NCBI RefSeq assembly: GCF_024539815.1 | Contig: NZ_JAHHIU010000129.1 | Coordinates: 1-40,471, forward strand | Direction of reading: 5' to 3' | Length of the DNA stretch: 40,471 nucleotides | DNA from: Streptomyces hayashii | GTDB taxonomy: Bacteria > Actinomycetota > Actinomycetes > Streptomycetales > Streptomycetaceae | Part shown: piece by piece, positions 15,393 to 23,494 of the stretch | Layout: every line of letters starts with the position of its first letter | Numbering within the stretch: position 1 is the first letter of the stretch | Notes under the pieces: model-generated | The model's database searches: none | What the model saw: the letters and a program-made list of their open reading frames with translations, nothing else | What the model was told of the DNA's origin: nothing | Program-made: the position numbers and the translations under genes

Positions 15393-15689
15393 ATGTCTCG
15401 CATCGCGAAGGTGGCCGCTGTCGCCCTCGGCACCAGCGCCGTGGTGGTCAGCGGGGCCGGCCTGGCCATGGCGGACGCGGGTGCCAACGGTGCTGCCATC
15501 GGCTCGCCGGGTGTCCTGTCGGGCAACGTCGTCCAGGTTCCGATCCACATCCCGGTCAACGTCTGCGGCAACACCGTCAGCGTCATCGGTCTGCTGAACC
15601 CCGCGTTCGGCAACACCTGCGCCAACGTCAGCGACCACGGCAAGGGCGGCGGCGACAAGCACGGCGGCCACAACGGCTACGGCGACTGA
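15393..15689 (+). CDS. chpG: Short chaplin with a His/Gly-rich tail
   Basis: This 98-residue secreted protein has a signal peptide to about residue 28 (LAMADAGANG) and one chaplin domain (GSPGVLSGNVVQVPIHIPVN, VCGNTVSVIGLLNPAFGNTC) with the conserved Cys pair. Chaplins assemble into amyloid fibrils that let aerial hyphae leave the water surface. The start at ATG 15393 follows AAGGAG. A 19-residue tail rich in Gly, His, Lys and Asp follows the domain and is unusual for a short chaplin. The gene faces the tyrosinase pair, as does SCO2699 (chpG) in S. coelicolor as I recall it, so the symbol is by synteny. Confidence 0.9.
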   Translation: MSRIAKVAAVALGTSAVVVSGAGLAMADAGANGAAIGSPGVLSGNVVQVPIHIPVNVCGNTVSVIGLLNPAFGNTCANVSDHGKGGGDKHGGHNGYGD

Positions 15690-15702
15690 TCAGCCTTTCC
15701 CG

Positions 15703-15735
15703 GAGAGCCCCGGCACCTTGAGCGCCGGGGCTCTC
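15703..15735. terminator. Bidirectional terminator, chaplin/tyrosinase
   Basis: GAGAGCCCCGGC (15703-15714) pairs perfectly with GCCGGGGCTCTC (15724-15735) across a 9-nt loop, between the converging chaplin and melC2 genes. Confidence 0.85.
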
Positions 15736-15791
15736 CCCTGTTCTCCCCGAATGTCCTCCCCGGAGCCCGGAGTCCGGGCGGTCCCGTGGGG

Positions 15792-16658
15792 TCAGGCGTA
15801 CCGGTAGATCCGGGACGCGTCCTCCAGCTGGTCGGGGGTCACGTTCCAGGGGGGCAACTTCTCGTGACGGGCCACGACCCGGCGGTACTGGCGACTGCCC
15901 GGACCGGGCGGTTCGGCCGGCAGGTAGCGGTGCTCGCGGTGCCGGCTCTGCCAGCGGGTCCACAGCAGGTCGACGAAGGCGTGGTGGAGCCAGAAGACGG
16001 GGTCGTTGACGGAGGCGCCGCCGAGCATGACCCCGCCGACCCACCGGTGCACCCGGTTGTGGTTGCGCCAGGCGGCGCTGCCCGAGCCGGAGCCCCAGCC
16101 CTCCAGCCTGTTGCGGAACCCGCGGGCGACCGTCGAGTCCCAGGGCGAGACGTCGTAGACGGGGTCCCGCAGCGCCGTCTCCACGTCGCTCTCGGCCGGC
16201 AGGCCGATCGGGTCGGCTGCGCGGCCGAGGTCCCGGGTGAGGAACTCCCCGTCGGTGACGTTCTCCTTGATGGTCCAGTTGCCGGTGGCGTACGCGAACG
16301 GCCCGGTCGTCACCTGGTGGTCGGACCGCCGCCCGTTGCCCCCCAGCAGGTCCTTCGTCCAGGGCGCGGCGGTCGTGGCGCGGTCGCGCGTCCAGTCCCA
16401 GTACGGCACCGTCACCGCCGGGTCGACCCGGCGCAGGGCCGCCTCCAGGTCCAGCAGGAACCTGCGGTGCCAGGGCAGGAAGGAGGGCGCCATGTGGGCG
16501 CTGCGCAGGCCCCCGTCGCCGTCGGAGACGTAGTGGTCGATGTGCATGCGCACGAATTCGTCGTACTCGCCCCGCTTCTTGATCGCCAGCAGCGCGTTCA
16601 CGAAGCGCCGTCGCTCGGCGCCGGTGAGCGTGCTGACGTCCTTACGGATGTAGGCCAT
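15792..16658 (-). CDS. melC2: Tyrosinase (binuclear copper monooxygenase)
   Basis: This 288-residue enzyme hydroxylates monophenols and oxidises diphenols to quinones, leading to melanin. All six copper ligands are visible: His39 (RMHID), His55 (SAHMA) and His64 (LPWHRRFL) for CuA; His200 and His204 (NHNRVHRW) and His226 (FWLHHAFVD) for CuB. It has no signal peptide; MelC2 is exported as a complex with Tat-targeted MelC1. Its start overlaps the melC1 stop by 17 bp. The CuB spacing matches the well-studied Streptomyces enzymes. Confidence 0.95.
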   Translation of the reverse strand: MAYIRKDVSTLTGAERRRFVNALLAIKKRGEYDEFVRMHIDHYVSDGDGGLRSAHMAPSFLPWHRRFLLDLEAALRRVDPAVTVPYWDWTRDRATTAAPWTKDLLGGNGRRSDHQVTTGPFAYATGNWTIKENVTDGEFLTRDLGRAADPIGLPAESDVETALRDPVYDVSPWDSTVARGFRNRLEGWGSGSGSAAWRNHNRVHRWVGGVMLGGASVNDPVFWLHHAFVDLLWTRWQSRHREHRYLPAEPPGPGSRQYRRVVARHEKLPPWNVTPDQLEDASRIYRYA

Positions 16659-17127
16659 GGTGTCCCCCCATGTGCGTGTGGTGGTGTGCCGGACCGTCCT
16701 CGCGCAGCCGCTCCCCCGGTCCGAGCCCGTCGACGGCGGCGCGGACCGCCTCCAGCGGGGTGGCGTACGAGCGGTAGTGGTCGACCATGCTCAGCCAGGT
16801 GCCGTCGGCGCGGCGCATCAGGTGCAGCGGGCGGCCGTCGACGGTGACCTTCCACTCGGCGCCGGCCGCGGCGGCGGATCCCGACGAGGTGAGGACCCCG
16901 CGGATGTGCCGGCCCCGGTAGGTCTCGTCGAAGGAGGAGCCCGTGGGGCCGCCGTCCGCCGGGCGCAGCGGCCGGGAAGCGGCGACGACCGGGGCGATCG
17001 CGAGCGCGGCGGAGGCTCCGAGGAGCCCGCGCAGCAGGTCCCGGCGTCGTGCGCGGCGCGCCGGCGCGGTTCTGGCCGTGGCTGCCGGCACTGCGCTCAC
17101 GGGTACTCCGTCGACGCTGACGGCCAT
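16642..17127 (-). CDS. melC1: Tyrosinase copper chaperone/co-secretion factor
   Basis: This 161-residue protein has a twin-arginine signal peptide (RRRDLLRGLLGASAALAIAP, residues about 28-47) and the MelC1 core (FDETYRGRHIRGVL, VDGRPLHLMRRADGTWLSMV, HYRSYATPLEAVRAAV). It loads copper into MelC2 and carries it through the Tat pathway. The C terminus is very His-rich (HHHTHMGGHHGLH), more so than needed for the known chaperone function, and might buffer copper. ATG 17127 follows GAGGGAG. Confidence 0.93.
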   Translation of the reverse strand: MAVSVDGVPVSAVPAATARTAPARRARRRDLLRGLLGASAALAIAPVVAASRPLRPADGGPTGSSFDETYRGRHIRGVLTSSGSAAAAGAEWKVTVDGRPLHLMRRADGTWLSMVDHYRSYATPLEAVRAAVDGLGPGERLREDGPAHHHTHMGGHHGLHP

Positions 17128-17252
17128 GGTGTGCTCCCTCGTCCGGGACGGTGGTCCGGTGCGGTTGTCGTGGGGGCTAACCGCCGAGGGGGCCGCGTGG
17201 TCACCGTCTGCGTCCGAACGGTCCTGTCCGGCAGGCGGGTCCGGGTACGGCG

Positions 17253-17282
17253 ACGGGCCCGGACGACGGCGTCCGGGCCCGT
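17253..17282 (-). terminator. Terminator downstream of the secreted-protein gene
   Basis: ACGGGCCCGGAC (17253-17264) pairs perfectly with GTCCGGGCCCGT (17271-17282) across a 6-nt loop, 24 bp after the stop at 17307. Confidence 0.8.
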
Positions 17283-17306
17283 GTTCACGGCGGTCGGTCC
17301 GAGGGT

Positions 17307-17828
17307 CTACAGCCCCGGGCCCAGACCGAGGTTCGCGCCGGGCACGGCCTGCAGCACGGGGGTGAGCACGCCCGCCTCGGGCAGCTTCAGGTCCGGCAGG
17401 CCGAAGTGCTCGGGGTTGGGCGCGGTCAGGGGCGCGTCCAGGGTCAGGCCGGGGCCGAGCGTGCGCAGGTCGGAGGCGGGGGCGTCGAGGCCGACGTGGT
17501 TGAACTGGTCGCCCAGGACCTCCGGCAGGGGCGCCCGCACGCCCAGGCCCGGCAGCCCGGCGGCGACGGGCAGCTGCGGGACGACGCGCTCCGGGATGAG
17601 GCGGCCCTCGACGAAGCGCGGGCCCTCGGGCGCGCCCGGCGTCGGCAGGGGGATCTCGCCGCCGATGGTGGGCAGTTCCACGTTGAGGGACTTCTCGACG
17701 CCGTCCAGCGGCACGGGGACGGGGACGGTGCCGATCGCGGCTGCCGGGCTCGCGCAGGCGGCGGCGCCGGCCGCGGCCGCCACACAGGTGAGCATTGCGG
17801 CGAGGGTTCCTCGGGTGGTCGACTTCAT
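17307..17828 (-). CDS. Uncharacterised secreted Pro/Leu-rich protein
   Basis: This 173-residue protein has a clear signal peptide (MKSTTRGTLAAMLTCVAAAA, cleavage near SPAAA-IG around residue 32). The mature part is rich in Pro, Leu and Gly and has loosely repeated short segments (VPVPVPLDG, EIPLPTPG, GLPGLGVRAPLPE). It contains no Cys after the signal peptide and no recognised domain. Its place between the tyrosinase and chaplin genes suggests a surface or cell-wall component of development. I do not recognise its family. Confidence 0.75.
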   Translation of the reverse strand: MKSTTRGTLAAMLTCVAAAAGAAACASPAAAIGTVPVPVPLDGVEKSLNVELPTIGGEIPLPTPGAPEGPRFVEGRLIPERVVPQLPVAAGLPGLGVRAPLPEVLGDQFNHVGLDAPASDLRTLGPGLTLDAPLTAPNPEHFGLPDLKLPEAGVLTPVLQAVPGANLGLGPGL

Positions 17829-17997
17829 CTCGGGTACGGGCCCTTTCGGTGGAGTTCGGGGGGCGTTGCGTCCGTACCGGGTAACGAGCCGGAAAACGGC
17901 ATCAGTTCACAATTCCCCCGAGTGCCGTAATAGTGCTACCGCCCTGTCGGCGCCGGGAGTCTCGGAACGAGAGGCGCGGGGATGCGAGGGCGGTGTG

Positions 17998-18594
17998 TCA
18001 GCCCGTCCAGAAATCCCACCAGCGGGTCAGGATCAGCATGCCGACGATCCCGATGTGCAGCAGCGGAGGCGCCCAGGCGAATTCGTCGAGGAAATCCCGC
18101 ACGCCGGCCGGCGCGGGCAGGAAGCCGTGGCGCACGTCGAACGCGACGACGTACCAGAACGCGAGGATCGTGGCGACCCACGCAAGGCAGCACCACAGGC
18201 ACAGCGCGTTGATCCGGTACAGCGACTCGAACTGGAGCCAGGACACGAATCCCACGCCGAAGAGGCAGCCGGCGGTGAACGTCAGCCAGTACCAGCGGGG
18301 AAAGGCGGCCCGGGCCAGCAGTCCCGCGCCGACGCACAGGACGATCCCGTAGGCCACCAGGCCCAGCATCGGGTTGGGGAACCCGAACACCGAGGCCTGG
18401 TCGCTGCGCATGACGCTGCCGCAGGAGACGACGGGGTTCAGGCTGCATCCGGGCGTGAAGCCGGGGTCCTCCAGCAGCTTGAACTCGTCGAGGGTGATGA
18501 CCCAGGAGGCCAGCAGCCCGGCCGCTCCGGCGAGGACCAGCAGCAGGGCGTACGCACGGCCGCCGCCCACGGCGACCGGCTGCGGCCGCCCCAT
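17998..18594 (-). CDS. VKOR-family disulfide-bond oxidase
   Basis: This 198-residue membrane protein belongs to the vitamin K epoxide reductase family. In bacteria these proteins pass electrons from a DsbA-like thiol oxidase to quinones. The loop Cys pair is Cys50 and Cys58 (PGCSLNPVVSCGSV). The CxxC motif is Cys132-Leu-Trp-Cys135. Four or five membrane helices are visible, including the N-terminal one (YALLLVLAGAAGLLASWVI). Its start overlaps the upstream gene's stop (TGATG). The chaplins and rodlins nearby each have a conserved Cys pair, so it could serve their oxidation; a fused or adjacent DsbA partner was not seen. Confidence 0.88.
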   Translation of the reverse strand: MGRPQPVAVGGGRAYALLLVLAGAAGLLASWVITLDEFKLLEDPGFTPGCSLNPVVSCGSVMRSDQASVFGFPNPMLGLVAYGIVLCVGAGLLARAAFPRWYWLTFTAGCLFGVGFVSWLQFESLYRINALCLWCCLAWVATILAFWYVVAFDVRHGFLPAPAGVRDFLDEFAWAPPLLHIGIVGMLILTRWWDFWTG

Positions 18595-19094
18595 CAGCCG
18601 CGCAGGCGGCGGGCGGGCAGGACGATGTGCGCCGCCGCCGTCAGGGTCTCCTCGGCGCCGGCGAACGCGGCCAGCGCCTCGGGCGTGACGGCCTGACCGG
18701 GCGTCGCCTCCGGCCAGGCGCGGGCGGTGAGGACGAGGTAGGCGTAGCCGCGCTCGCCGACGGCCGTGAGCCACTCCGCGGGCGGCAGGCACTGGGCGTT
18801 GAGGCCGGGCATGTTCAGGACGGCCGCGCCGGACTCGACGAGCAGACTGAACGGCAGGCTGGGCCGCTCTGTGCCGTCGACCACGTCGCCGCCGACGGGC
18901 ATGCCGTTGTCGGCGAGCAGCCGCGCGACGGCCGCGGCCGTCCCCTCGGGCCCGTCGGCGGTGTCGCCGAGGGAGTAGGCCAGGAGGTAGGGCATGTCAC
19001 GACCGTCGGGGGCCTCGCCGCTCCACGGCATCACGACGAGGGTGCCCAGGTCGGCCACGCGGAAGGGGCGGGTTGCGCTTGGGGTTGAGGTCAC
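18594..19094 (-). CDS. Hypothetical protein, probably DUF5949 family
   Basis: This 166-residue soluble protein begins at GTG 19094. It has no signal peptide or membrane helix. It resembles a family I believe is named DUF5949, confined to Streptomyces and relatives (TLVVMPWSGEAPDGRDMPYLL, SLLVESGAAVLNMPGLNAQC). Function unknown. It is coupled to the VKOR gene by a TGATG overlap, which is the only functional hint. Confidence 0.7.
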   Translation of the reverse strand: MTSTPSATRPFRVADLGTLVVMPWSGEAPDGRDMPYLLAYSLGDTADGPEGTAAAVARLLADNGMPVGGDVVDGTERPSLPFSLLVESGAAVLNMPGLNAQCLPPAEWLTAVGERGYAYLVLTARAWPEATPGQAVTPEALAAFAGAEETLTAAAHIVLPARRLRG

Positions 19095-19264
19095 CGCGCG
19101 ACCTTATCGGCGCGTCGGCGGGCGGCCGGACGTGTTCTCACCCGACCGGGGGACGTCGGCGGGTTGCTCCACACGAACGAGGGACGCGCCGCTCGACTCG
19201 CCTCGAACAACGCCCGTGCCGTGCCGGCGAGGTCGCGCCGTCCGTCCGGCCTCGGACATGGCCG

Positions 19265-19300
19265 AGGGCCGGTCCGTCGGTGACCGACGGGGCCGGCCCT
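19265..19300 (-). terminator. Strong terminator after the small secreted-protein gene
   Basis: AGGGCCGG and CCGTCGG (19265-19280) pair with CCGACGG and CCGGCCCT (19284-19300) around a TGA loop, 16 bp past the stop at 19316. The rest of the 221-bp gap up to 19094 shows no gene. Confidence 0.75.
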
Positions 19301-19315
19301 GGCGGCGGGGGCGGG

Positions 19316-19603
19316 TCAGCCCTGCAGCGGCAGACCGCCGAGAAGCGGGTTGTGGGTGTTGAGCGCGCCCGCCGCGCCCTTGACGGTGCTGAGCACGGAG
19401 TCCTTGTTCTCGGTGTCGAGGGCGTCCGACTGGTGCTGGAGCGGCATCGCGTCCTCAAGGTTGACCGGCCCCCTGGCGAGGGTGTCCACGGCGCCGTTGA
19501 GGCTGGTGGGCGTGAGGTCGGCGGGGGCGGCGAACGCGGGCGCGGCAAGGCCGGCGAGGGCGACGGATCCGGCAACGACAGCGGCAGCCTTCAGGGACTT
19601 CAT
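19316..19603 (-). CDS. Small secreted protein of unknown function
   Basis: This 95-residue protein has a signal peptide (MKSLKAAAVVAGSVALAGLA, cleavage after AFA around 26). The mature part of about 69 residues is polar and free of Cys (LTPTSLNGAVDTLARGPVNL, TENKDSVLSTVKGAAG, HNPLLGGLPLQG). ATG 19603 is preceded by AAAGGA; the open frame runs on upstream to 19651 without a ribosome-binding site. It has its own terminator and so is probably monocistronic. Family not recognised; context suggests a cell-surface role. Confidence 0.78.
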   Translation of the reverse strand: MKSLKAAAVVAGSVALAGLAAPAFAAPADLTPTSLNGAVDTLARGPVNLEDAMPLQHQSDALDTENKDSVLSTVKGAAGALNTHNPLLGGLPLQG

Positions 19604-19705
19604 CGGATTCCTTTCTTCGGCGACTCGGCAACTCAAGTCACCGGGGCACATTCTGACGTCGTGCCTAACGAGGCCTGTCGGGTGCGGAAACCGGGTACGC
19701 GAAAA

Positions 19706-19743
19706 TCTCCGCCCCCGGCGGCGCGGACACCGGGGTGCGGAGA
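19706..19743 (-). terminator. Terminator after the Ala/Pro-rich secreted-protein gene
   Basis: TCTCCGC (19706-19712) pairs with GCGGAGA (19737-19743) with further CCCGG/CCGGG pairing inside, 15 bp past the stop at 19758. Confidence 0.65.
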
Positions 19744-19757
19744 CGTGGGAGCGACGG

Positions 19758-20471
19758 TCAGCCGGTGGGCGGGGGCGGCAGCGCGGGCGTCGCCGGCGCC
19801 TGGGCCGCCTCGGCCGGCAGGCTGGGCAGGCTCGGAAGGCTGGGCAGAGTCGGCAGGCTCGGCAGGCTCACCAGTCCGTTCAGCGTCGAGGAGAGCAGGT
19901 CGAGCAGGCCGTCCAGGAGGCCGGTGAGCGCCGAGCCGACCTGGCCGACGTCGAGGGAGGTGGCCGCCGCGAGCAGGTCGCCGAGGGCCTTCTGCACGGC
20001 GGCGAGCGCGTCGGACACCGGGTCCGCGGCGGCCTTGGCCCCGCTGTCGGCGGCGCCCTTGGCGAGCGCGGGCGGCACGACCGCGGGGGCGGCCGGCGCG
20101 GGGGCGGCCGGCGCGGCAGGGGCGGCGGGCACGGCGGGAGCGGCCGGGGTCGCGGCGGTGATCTTGGCGACGGCCGTCTTGACGGCGTCGCCGAGCCGGG
20201 TCGCCTGGCCGGGGGTGAGGCGGCCGTCGTCGGCCTTGAGGACGGTGTTGAGCGTCTCGGTGACCGGGGTGAGGACGGTGCTGAGATCAGCGAGGCCCTT
20301 GCCCTGGGCGCGCAGCGCGGCGACGCCGGGGACGGGCGCATCGGAGGCCGCTGCGACGCGCTCGCGGGCCGCGGCCCCGTCGGCCGCCAGGGCGGCGGGT
20401 GCGGCGAGGCCGAGGACGAGGGAGGCGCACAGTGCGGTGGAAGCGATACGCCGAACGGGCAGACCACGCAT
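19758..20471 (-). CDS. Secreted Ala/Pro-rich protein with SLP repeats
   Basis: This 237-residue protein has a signal peptide (RRIASTALCASLVLGLAAPA, cleavage at ALA-AD near 34). A helical Ala-rich part follows (LSTVLTPVTETLNTVLKADD, LTPGQATRLGDAVKTAVAKI), then a Pro/Ala linker of about 35 residues, a second helical part (SALTGLLDGLLDLLSSTLNG) and five SLP-type tripeptide repeats before a Pro-rich end. No Cys in the mature part. ATG 20471 follows AAAGGA; the upstream extension to 20582 is rejected. No enzymatic domain was found. A cell-wall spanning or surface-coat role is an inference from location. Confidence 0.75.
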   Translation of the reverse strand: MRGLPVRRIASTALCASLVLGLAAPAALAADGAAARERVAAASDAPVPGVAALRAQGKGLADLSTVLTPVTETLNTVLKADDGRLTPGQATRLGDAVKTAVAKITAATPAAPAVPAAPAAPAAPAPAAPAVVPPALAKGAADSGAKAAADPVSDALAAVQKALGDLLAAATSLDVGQVGSALTGLLDGLLDLLSSTLNGLVSLPSLPTLPSLPSLPSLPAEAAQAPATPALPPPPTG

Positions 20472-20681
20472 GGGAAATCCTTTCGATTGCGTCGGGTCTC
20501 GTGCCCACGGTGCAAAGCGCCGTCGCACCCCGCAACACAACCGTCGCACCGGGTGACTCCCCGCGGCCCGCCAGACGGGCATCGCCCCTGATGGGGGCCG
20601 TGCCGGGGCCCTCCGAGCAAGGATGGGCCGCCTTCCCCCGTTCGGCGAATGACGAGTCGTGACCTCTGGGGTGAGGTGACG

Positions 20682-20921
20682 TCAGTCGTTGATGCAGGTG
20701 TTGCCGAACGCCGGGTTCAGCAGGCCGATCACGTTGATCGTGTTGCCGCAGACGTTGACCGGGATGTGGACGGGAACCTGGATGACGTTGCCCGACAGCA
20801 CGCCCGGGGAGTGCTCGGCGACGCCGTTCGCGCCACTGTCGGCGGCGGCGATGCCGGAGGCGCCGGCGACGGCCGCGGCGGCAACGGAGGTCAGGACCAG
20901 GCCCTTCGCGATACGCGACAT
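20682..20921 (-). CDS. chpF: Short chaplin
   Basis: This 79-residue protein has a signal peptide (MSRIAKGLVLTSVAAAAVAG) and one chaplin domain with both Cys residues (VNVCGNTINVIGLL, FGNTCIND at the end). It lacks a sortase signal, so it assembles by itself into surface fibrils. The start at ATG 20921 follows AAGGAG at 11 nt; the frame extends to 21017 without support. By position between the melC region and the polysaccharide genes it corresponds to chpF (SCO2705) of S. coelicolor as I recall it. Confidence 0.92.
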   Translation of the reverse strand: MSRIAKGLVLTSVAAAAVAGASGIAAADSGANGVAEHSPGVLSGNVIQVPVHIPVNVCGNTINVIGLLNPAFGNTCIND

Positions 20922-21062
20922 GGAGAGGTGCTCCTTGGGGGTTTTGACACAAACACCTGGGCGGGGATGCCCGGCGCTGAAGTCAACGCGTGGGGCCGAC
21001 CGGGGTTGTGCCGCCAAATGAGTGATGTCCCCGGGGATCCAGGTTCACCATACCGACACAGT

Positions 21063-21091
21063 TGTCCGGTTTCAGGGGATTAATCCGGACA
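21063..21091. repeat. Perfect inverted repeat in the chaplin/secreted-protein divergent region
   Basis: TGTCCGG (21063-21069) and CCGGACA (21085-21091) are separated by 15 bp. The site lies in the 240-bp divergent region, 70 bp before the ATG at 21162, and may be an operator for a developmental regulator. Confidence 0.45.
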
Positions 21092-21161
21092 GCAGTTAGA
21101 GTTGCGCCCCATCCGACGCACGCCTATAGCAAGCAAATCGCACGAAAGGGCACCGCCGGTC

Positions 21162-22265
21162 ATGCGCAATTCCCTGGGTCCGACGCTGCATCGCGCCACG
21201 GTCGGCGTCCTCGCCCTCGTCGCGCTCTGGGCGCCGGGCGGCGCCCTCGCGGCCGGCGCGCCGCCGTCCGCGGAGGCCGAACGCCTCCCCTTCGCGCAGC
21301 GCTACCGCTCCACGCAGCACGGCGGGATCGTCCGCGCGGCCAACACGGCCATCAGTTGCCGCGCCGCGCCGGCGGCCGCGGCGGCCCCCGCCTGCCCGGC
21401 CGTGCGCGCGGGCGGAGCGGCGCAGAACGAGGACTTCGACATGTTCTACGTCGACGTCGACGACGACCCCAACACCTACAACTCCTCCCGCGCCGAGGTC
21501 CGGCTGCCCGAGGGAGCGCGGGTGTCGTACGCGCGCCTGTACTGGGGCGGCAACCTGCGCGTCGGGGAGCAGAAGCCGCCCAAGGACAACGGGCGGGTGC
21601 TCATCGCCGAGCCGGGCGGCGCGTACAAGGCGGTGCTCGCCGACACCGTCGTCGGCCATCGGACGGCCCACGGCGCCGACGCCTTCCAGGCCTCCGCGGA
21701 CGTCACGAAGCTGGTGCGCGACAGCGGGCGGGGCCTCTACACGGTCGCGCAGATCAACGTGGCCATGGGCAGGTCGGCGGCCGGAGCCTGGGGCGGCTGG
21801 ACGATGGTCGTGGCGTACGAGAACCCGGCCGAGCCGCTGCGGGACCTGTCGGTCTGGGACGGCTTCGACGCCCTCGACGCCCCCGCCGGCAAGGAGATCC
21901 GGCTGAACGGGCTCCGTATCCCGGCCGGAGCGGGCGGCCGGGTCGGGCTGGTCGCCTACGACGGCGACCGCGGCCGTTCGGGTGATTCGCTCATGTTCTC
22001 GACCGGTGGCCGGGCGGCCGCCGCGCTCACGAACCCGGTCAATCCATCTGACGATGTGTTGAATTCCACGATCAGCGAGCCGGGGGAGGCTCCGGCGGCG
22101 CGTGTACCGGCGTACGTCAACACCCTCGGCTACGACTCCGACGTGTTCGATCTCGGCGGGGGTTTGCGGTCCGGCGGTGACCAGCTGGCGGTTCGGCTCG
22201 TTGCCCACCGGGACGCGGCGTGGGCCGGGGCGCTCTTCGTCGCCGTCGACACACGGAAGAAGTAG
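21162..22265 (+). CDS. Secreted beta-rich protein, possibly DUF3344 family
   Basis: This 367-residue protein has a signal peptide (GVLALVALWAPGGALAAGA, cleavage near 32). The mature region (FDMFYVDVDDDPNTYNSSRA, ARLYWGGNL, WGGWTMVVAYE) resembles the N-terminal module of large Streptomyces surface proteins, which I associate with DUF3344. It has two Cys (near residues 66 and 79) and no sortase motif or C-terminal membrane helix, so it is probably released or held by other wall components. ATG 21162 follows GAAAGG. It is divergent from the chaplin gene and stands just before the polysaccharide operon, but 53 bp separate it from the first glycosyltransferase, so cotranscription is possible. Confidence 0.75.
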   Translation: MRNSLGPTLHRATVGVLALVALWAPGGALAAGAPPSAEAERLPFAQRYRSTQHGGIVRAANTAISCRAAPAAAAAPACPAVRAGGAAQNEDFDMFYVDVDDDPNTYNSSRAEVRLPEGARVSYARLYWGGNLRVGEQKPPKDNGRVLIAEPGGAYKAVLADTVVGHRTAHGADAFQASADVTKLVRDSGRGLYTVAQINVAMGRSAAGAWGGWTMVVAYENPAEPLRDLSVWDGFDALDAPAGKEIRLNGLRIPAGAGGRVGLVAYDGDRGRSGDSLMFSTGGRAAAALTNPVNPSDDVLNSTISEPGEAPAARVPAYVNTLGYDSDVFDLGGGLRSGGDQLAVRLVAHRDAAWAGALFVAVDTRKK

Positions 22266-22318
22266 TCAGGCGCGTTCCCGCACGTCCCGAGCGCCATCGT
22301 GAGCGAGGAAACCGCGCA

Positions 22319-23494
22319 ATGCACCAGCCAGAACCCGACGGGAGAACCCGGGTCCTGCACCTCACCCAGCCGGTGGACGGCGGGGTCGCCCGAGTCGTGA
22401 CGGACTTGGCGCGGGCCCAGCTCGCGGCCGGTCTGCACGTCTCGGTGGCCTGTCCCGCCGGCCGGTTCGCCGGCGACCTGCGGTCCCTGGGCGCGGACGT
22501 CCGGCACTGGGCGGCGGCCCGCTCGCCGGGACCCTCGCTCCCCGGCGAGGTGCGGCGGCTCGCACGCCTGCTCGACGAGGTACGCCCCGACCTGGTGCAC
22601 GCGCACAGCGCGAAGGCCGGACTGGCCGGCCGGCTCGCGCTGCGCGGACGGATCCCGACCGTGTTCCAGCCGCACGCCTGGTCCTTCGAGGCCGTCGGCG
22701 GCGCCACCGCCGCCCTGGCGCTGCGCTGGGAGCGGTTCGGGGCGCGCTGGGCGGAGCGACTGGTCTGCGTCAGCGAGGCCGAGCGCGCGACCGGCGTGCG
22801 CGCCCGCGTCCCCGGGCGGTGGAGCGTCATCCCCAACGGCATCGACCCCGAGCGCTTCCACCCCGCCCCCGTCGACACCGTGCGCGCCGCCCTCCTGCCC
22901 GGGCTCGACGCGGCCGCCCCGCTGGTGGTGTGCGTGGGGCGGCTGTGCCGGCAGAAGGGGCAGGACGTGCTGCTGCGGGCCTGGGACGCCGTCACGCGCC
23001 GGACGCCCGGCGCCCGGCTGGTGCTGGTCGGCGACGGACCGGACGCGGAGCGACTGCGGCGCGGGGCGCCGGACTCGGTGCTGTTCGCCGGGGCCGCCGC
23101 CGACGTCGTGCCCTGGTACCAGGCCGCCGACCTGGTCGTGCTGCCCTCACGCTGGGAGGGCATGGCGCTGGCCCCGCTGGAGGCGCTGGCCTGCGGGCGG
23201 CCCGTGGTCCTCACCGACGTGGACGGCGCCCGGGAAAGCCTGCCGGACGCCCTCGCGTCCCGCTGTCTGGTGCCCGCCGACGACCCGGCGGCGCTGGCCG
23301 ACGCCGTCACCGCACTGCTCCTCGACCCGCTGCTGCGCGAGTCGCTCGGCCACCAGGGGCGCCGGCACGTCCTGGCCACGCACGACGTGCGGCACATGGC
23401 CGAGGCGGTCGCGGGCGTGTATCGCGAGCTGCTCACGACCACACAAGGGGCGCCCGTCGCGCCCACCGAGTGCAGGGAGTCCATCCACTCGTGA
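22319..23494 (+). CDS. GT4-family glycosyltransferase
   Basis: This 391-residue GT-B enzyme has an N-terminal acceptor domain (LTQPVDGGVARVVTDLAR, VHAHSAKAGLAGRLA) and the C-terminal nucleotide-sugar domain with VGDGPDAERLR and the E-x7-E motif of retaining GT4 enzymes (EGMALAPLE, then ALACGRPVVLTDV). It is the first gene of a run of eight overlapping or closely packed genes ending at 31889. ATG 22319 is preceded by GAGGAAA. It likely adds a sugar to a lipid-linked repeat unit in the cytoplasm. Confidence 0.9.
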   Translation: MHQPEPDGRTRVLHLTQPVDGGVARVVTDLARAQLAAGLHVSVACPAGRFAGDLRSLGADVRHWAAARSPGPSLPGEVRRLARLLDEVRPDLVHAHSAKAGLAGRLALRGRIPTVFQPHAWSFEAVGGATAALALRWERFGARWAERLVCVSEAERATGVRARVPGRWSVIPNGIDPERFHPAPVDTVRAALLPGLDAAAPLVVCVGRLCRQKGQDVLLRAWDAVTRRTPGARLVLVGDGPDAERLRRGAPDSVLFAGAAADVVPWYQAADLVVLPSRWEGMALAPLEALACGRPVVLTDVDGARESLPDALASRCLVPADDPAALADAVTALLLDPLLRESLGHQGRRHVLATHDVRHMAEAVAGVYRELLTTTQGAPVAPTECRESIHS

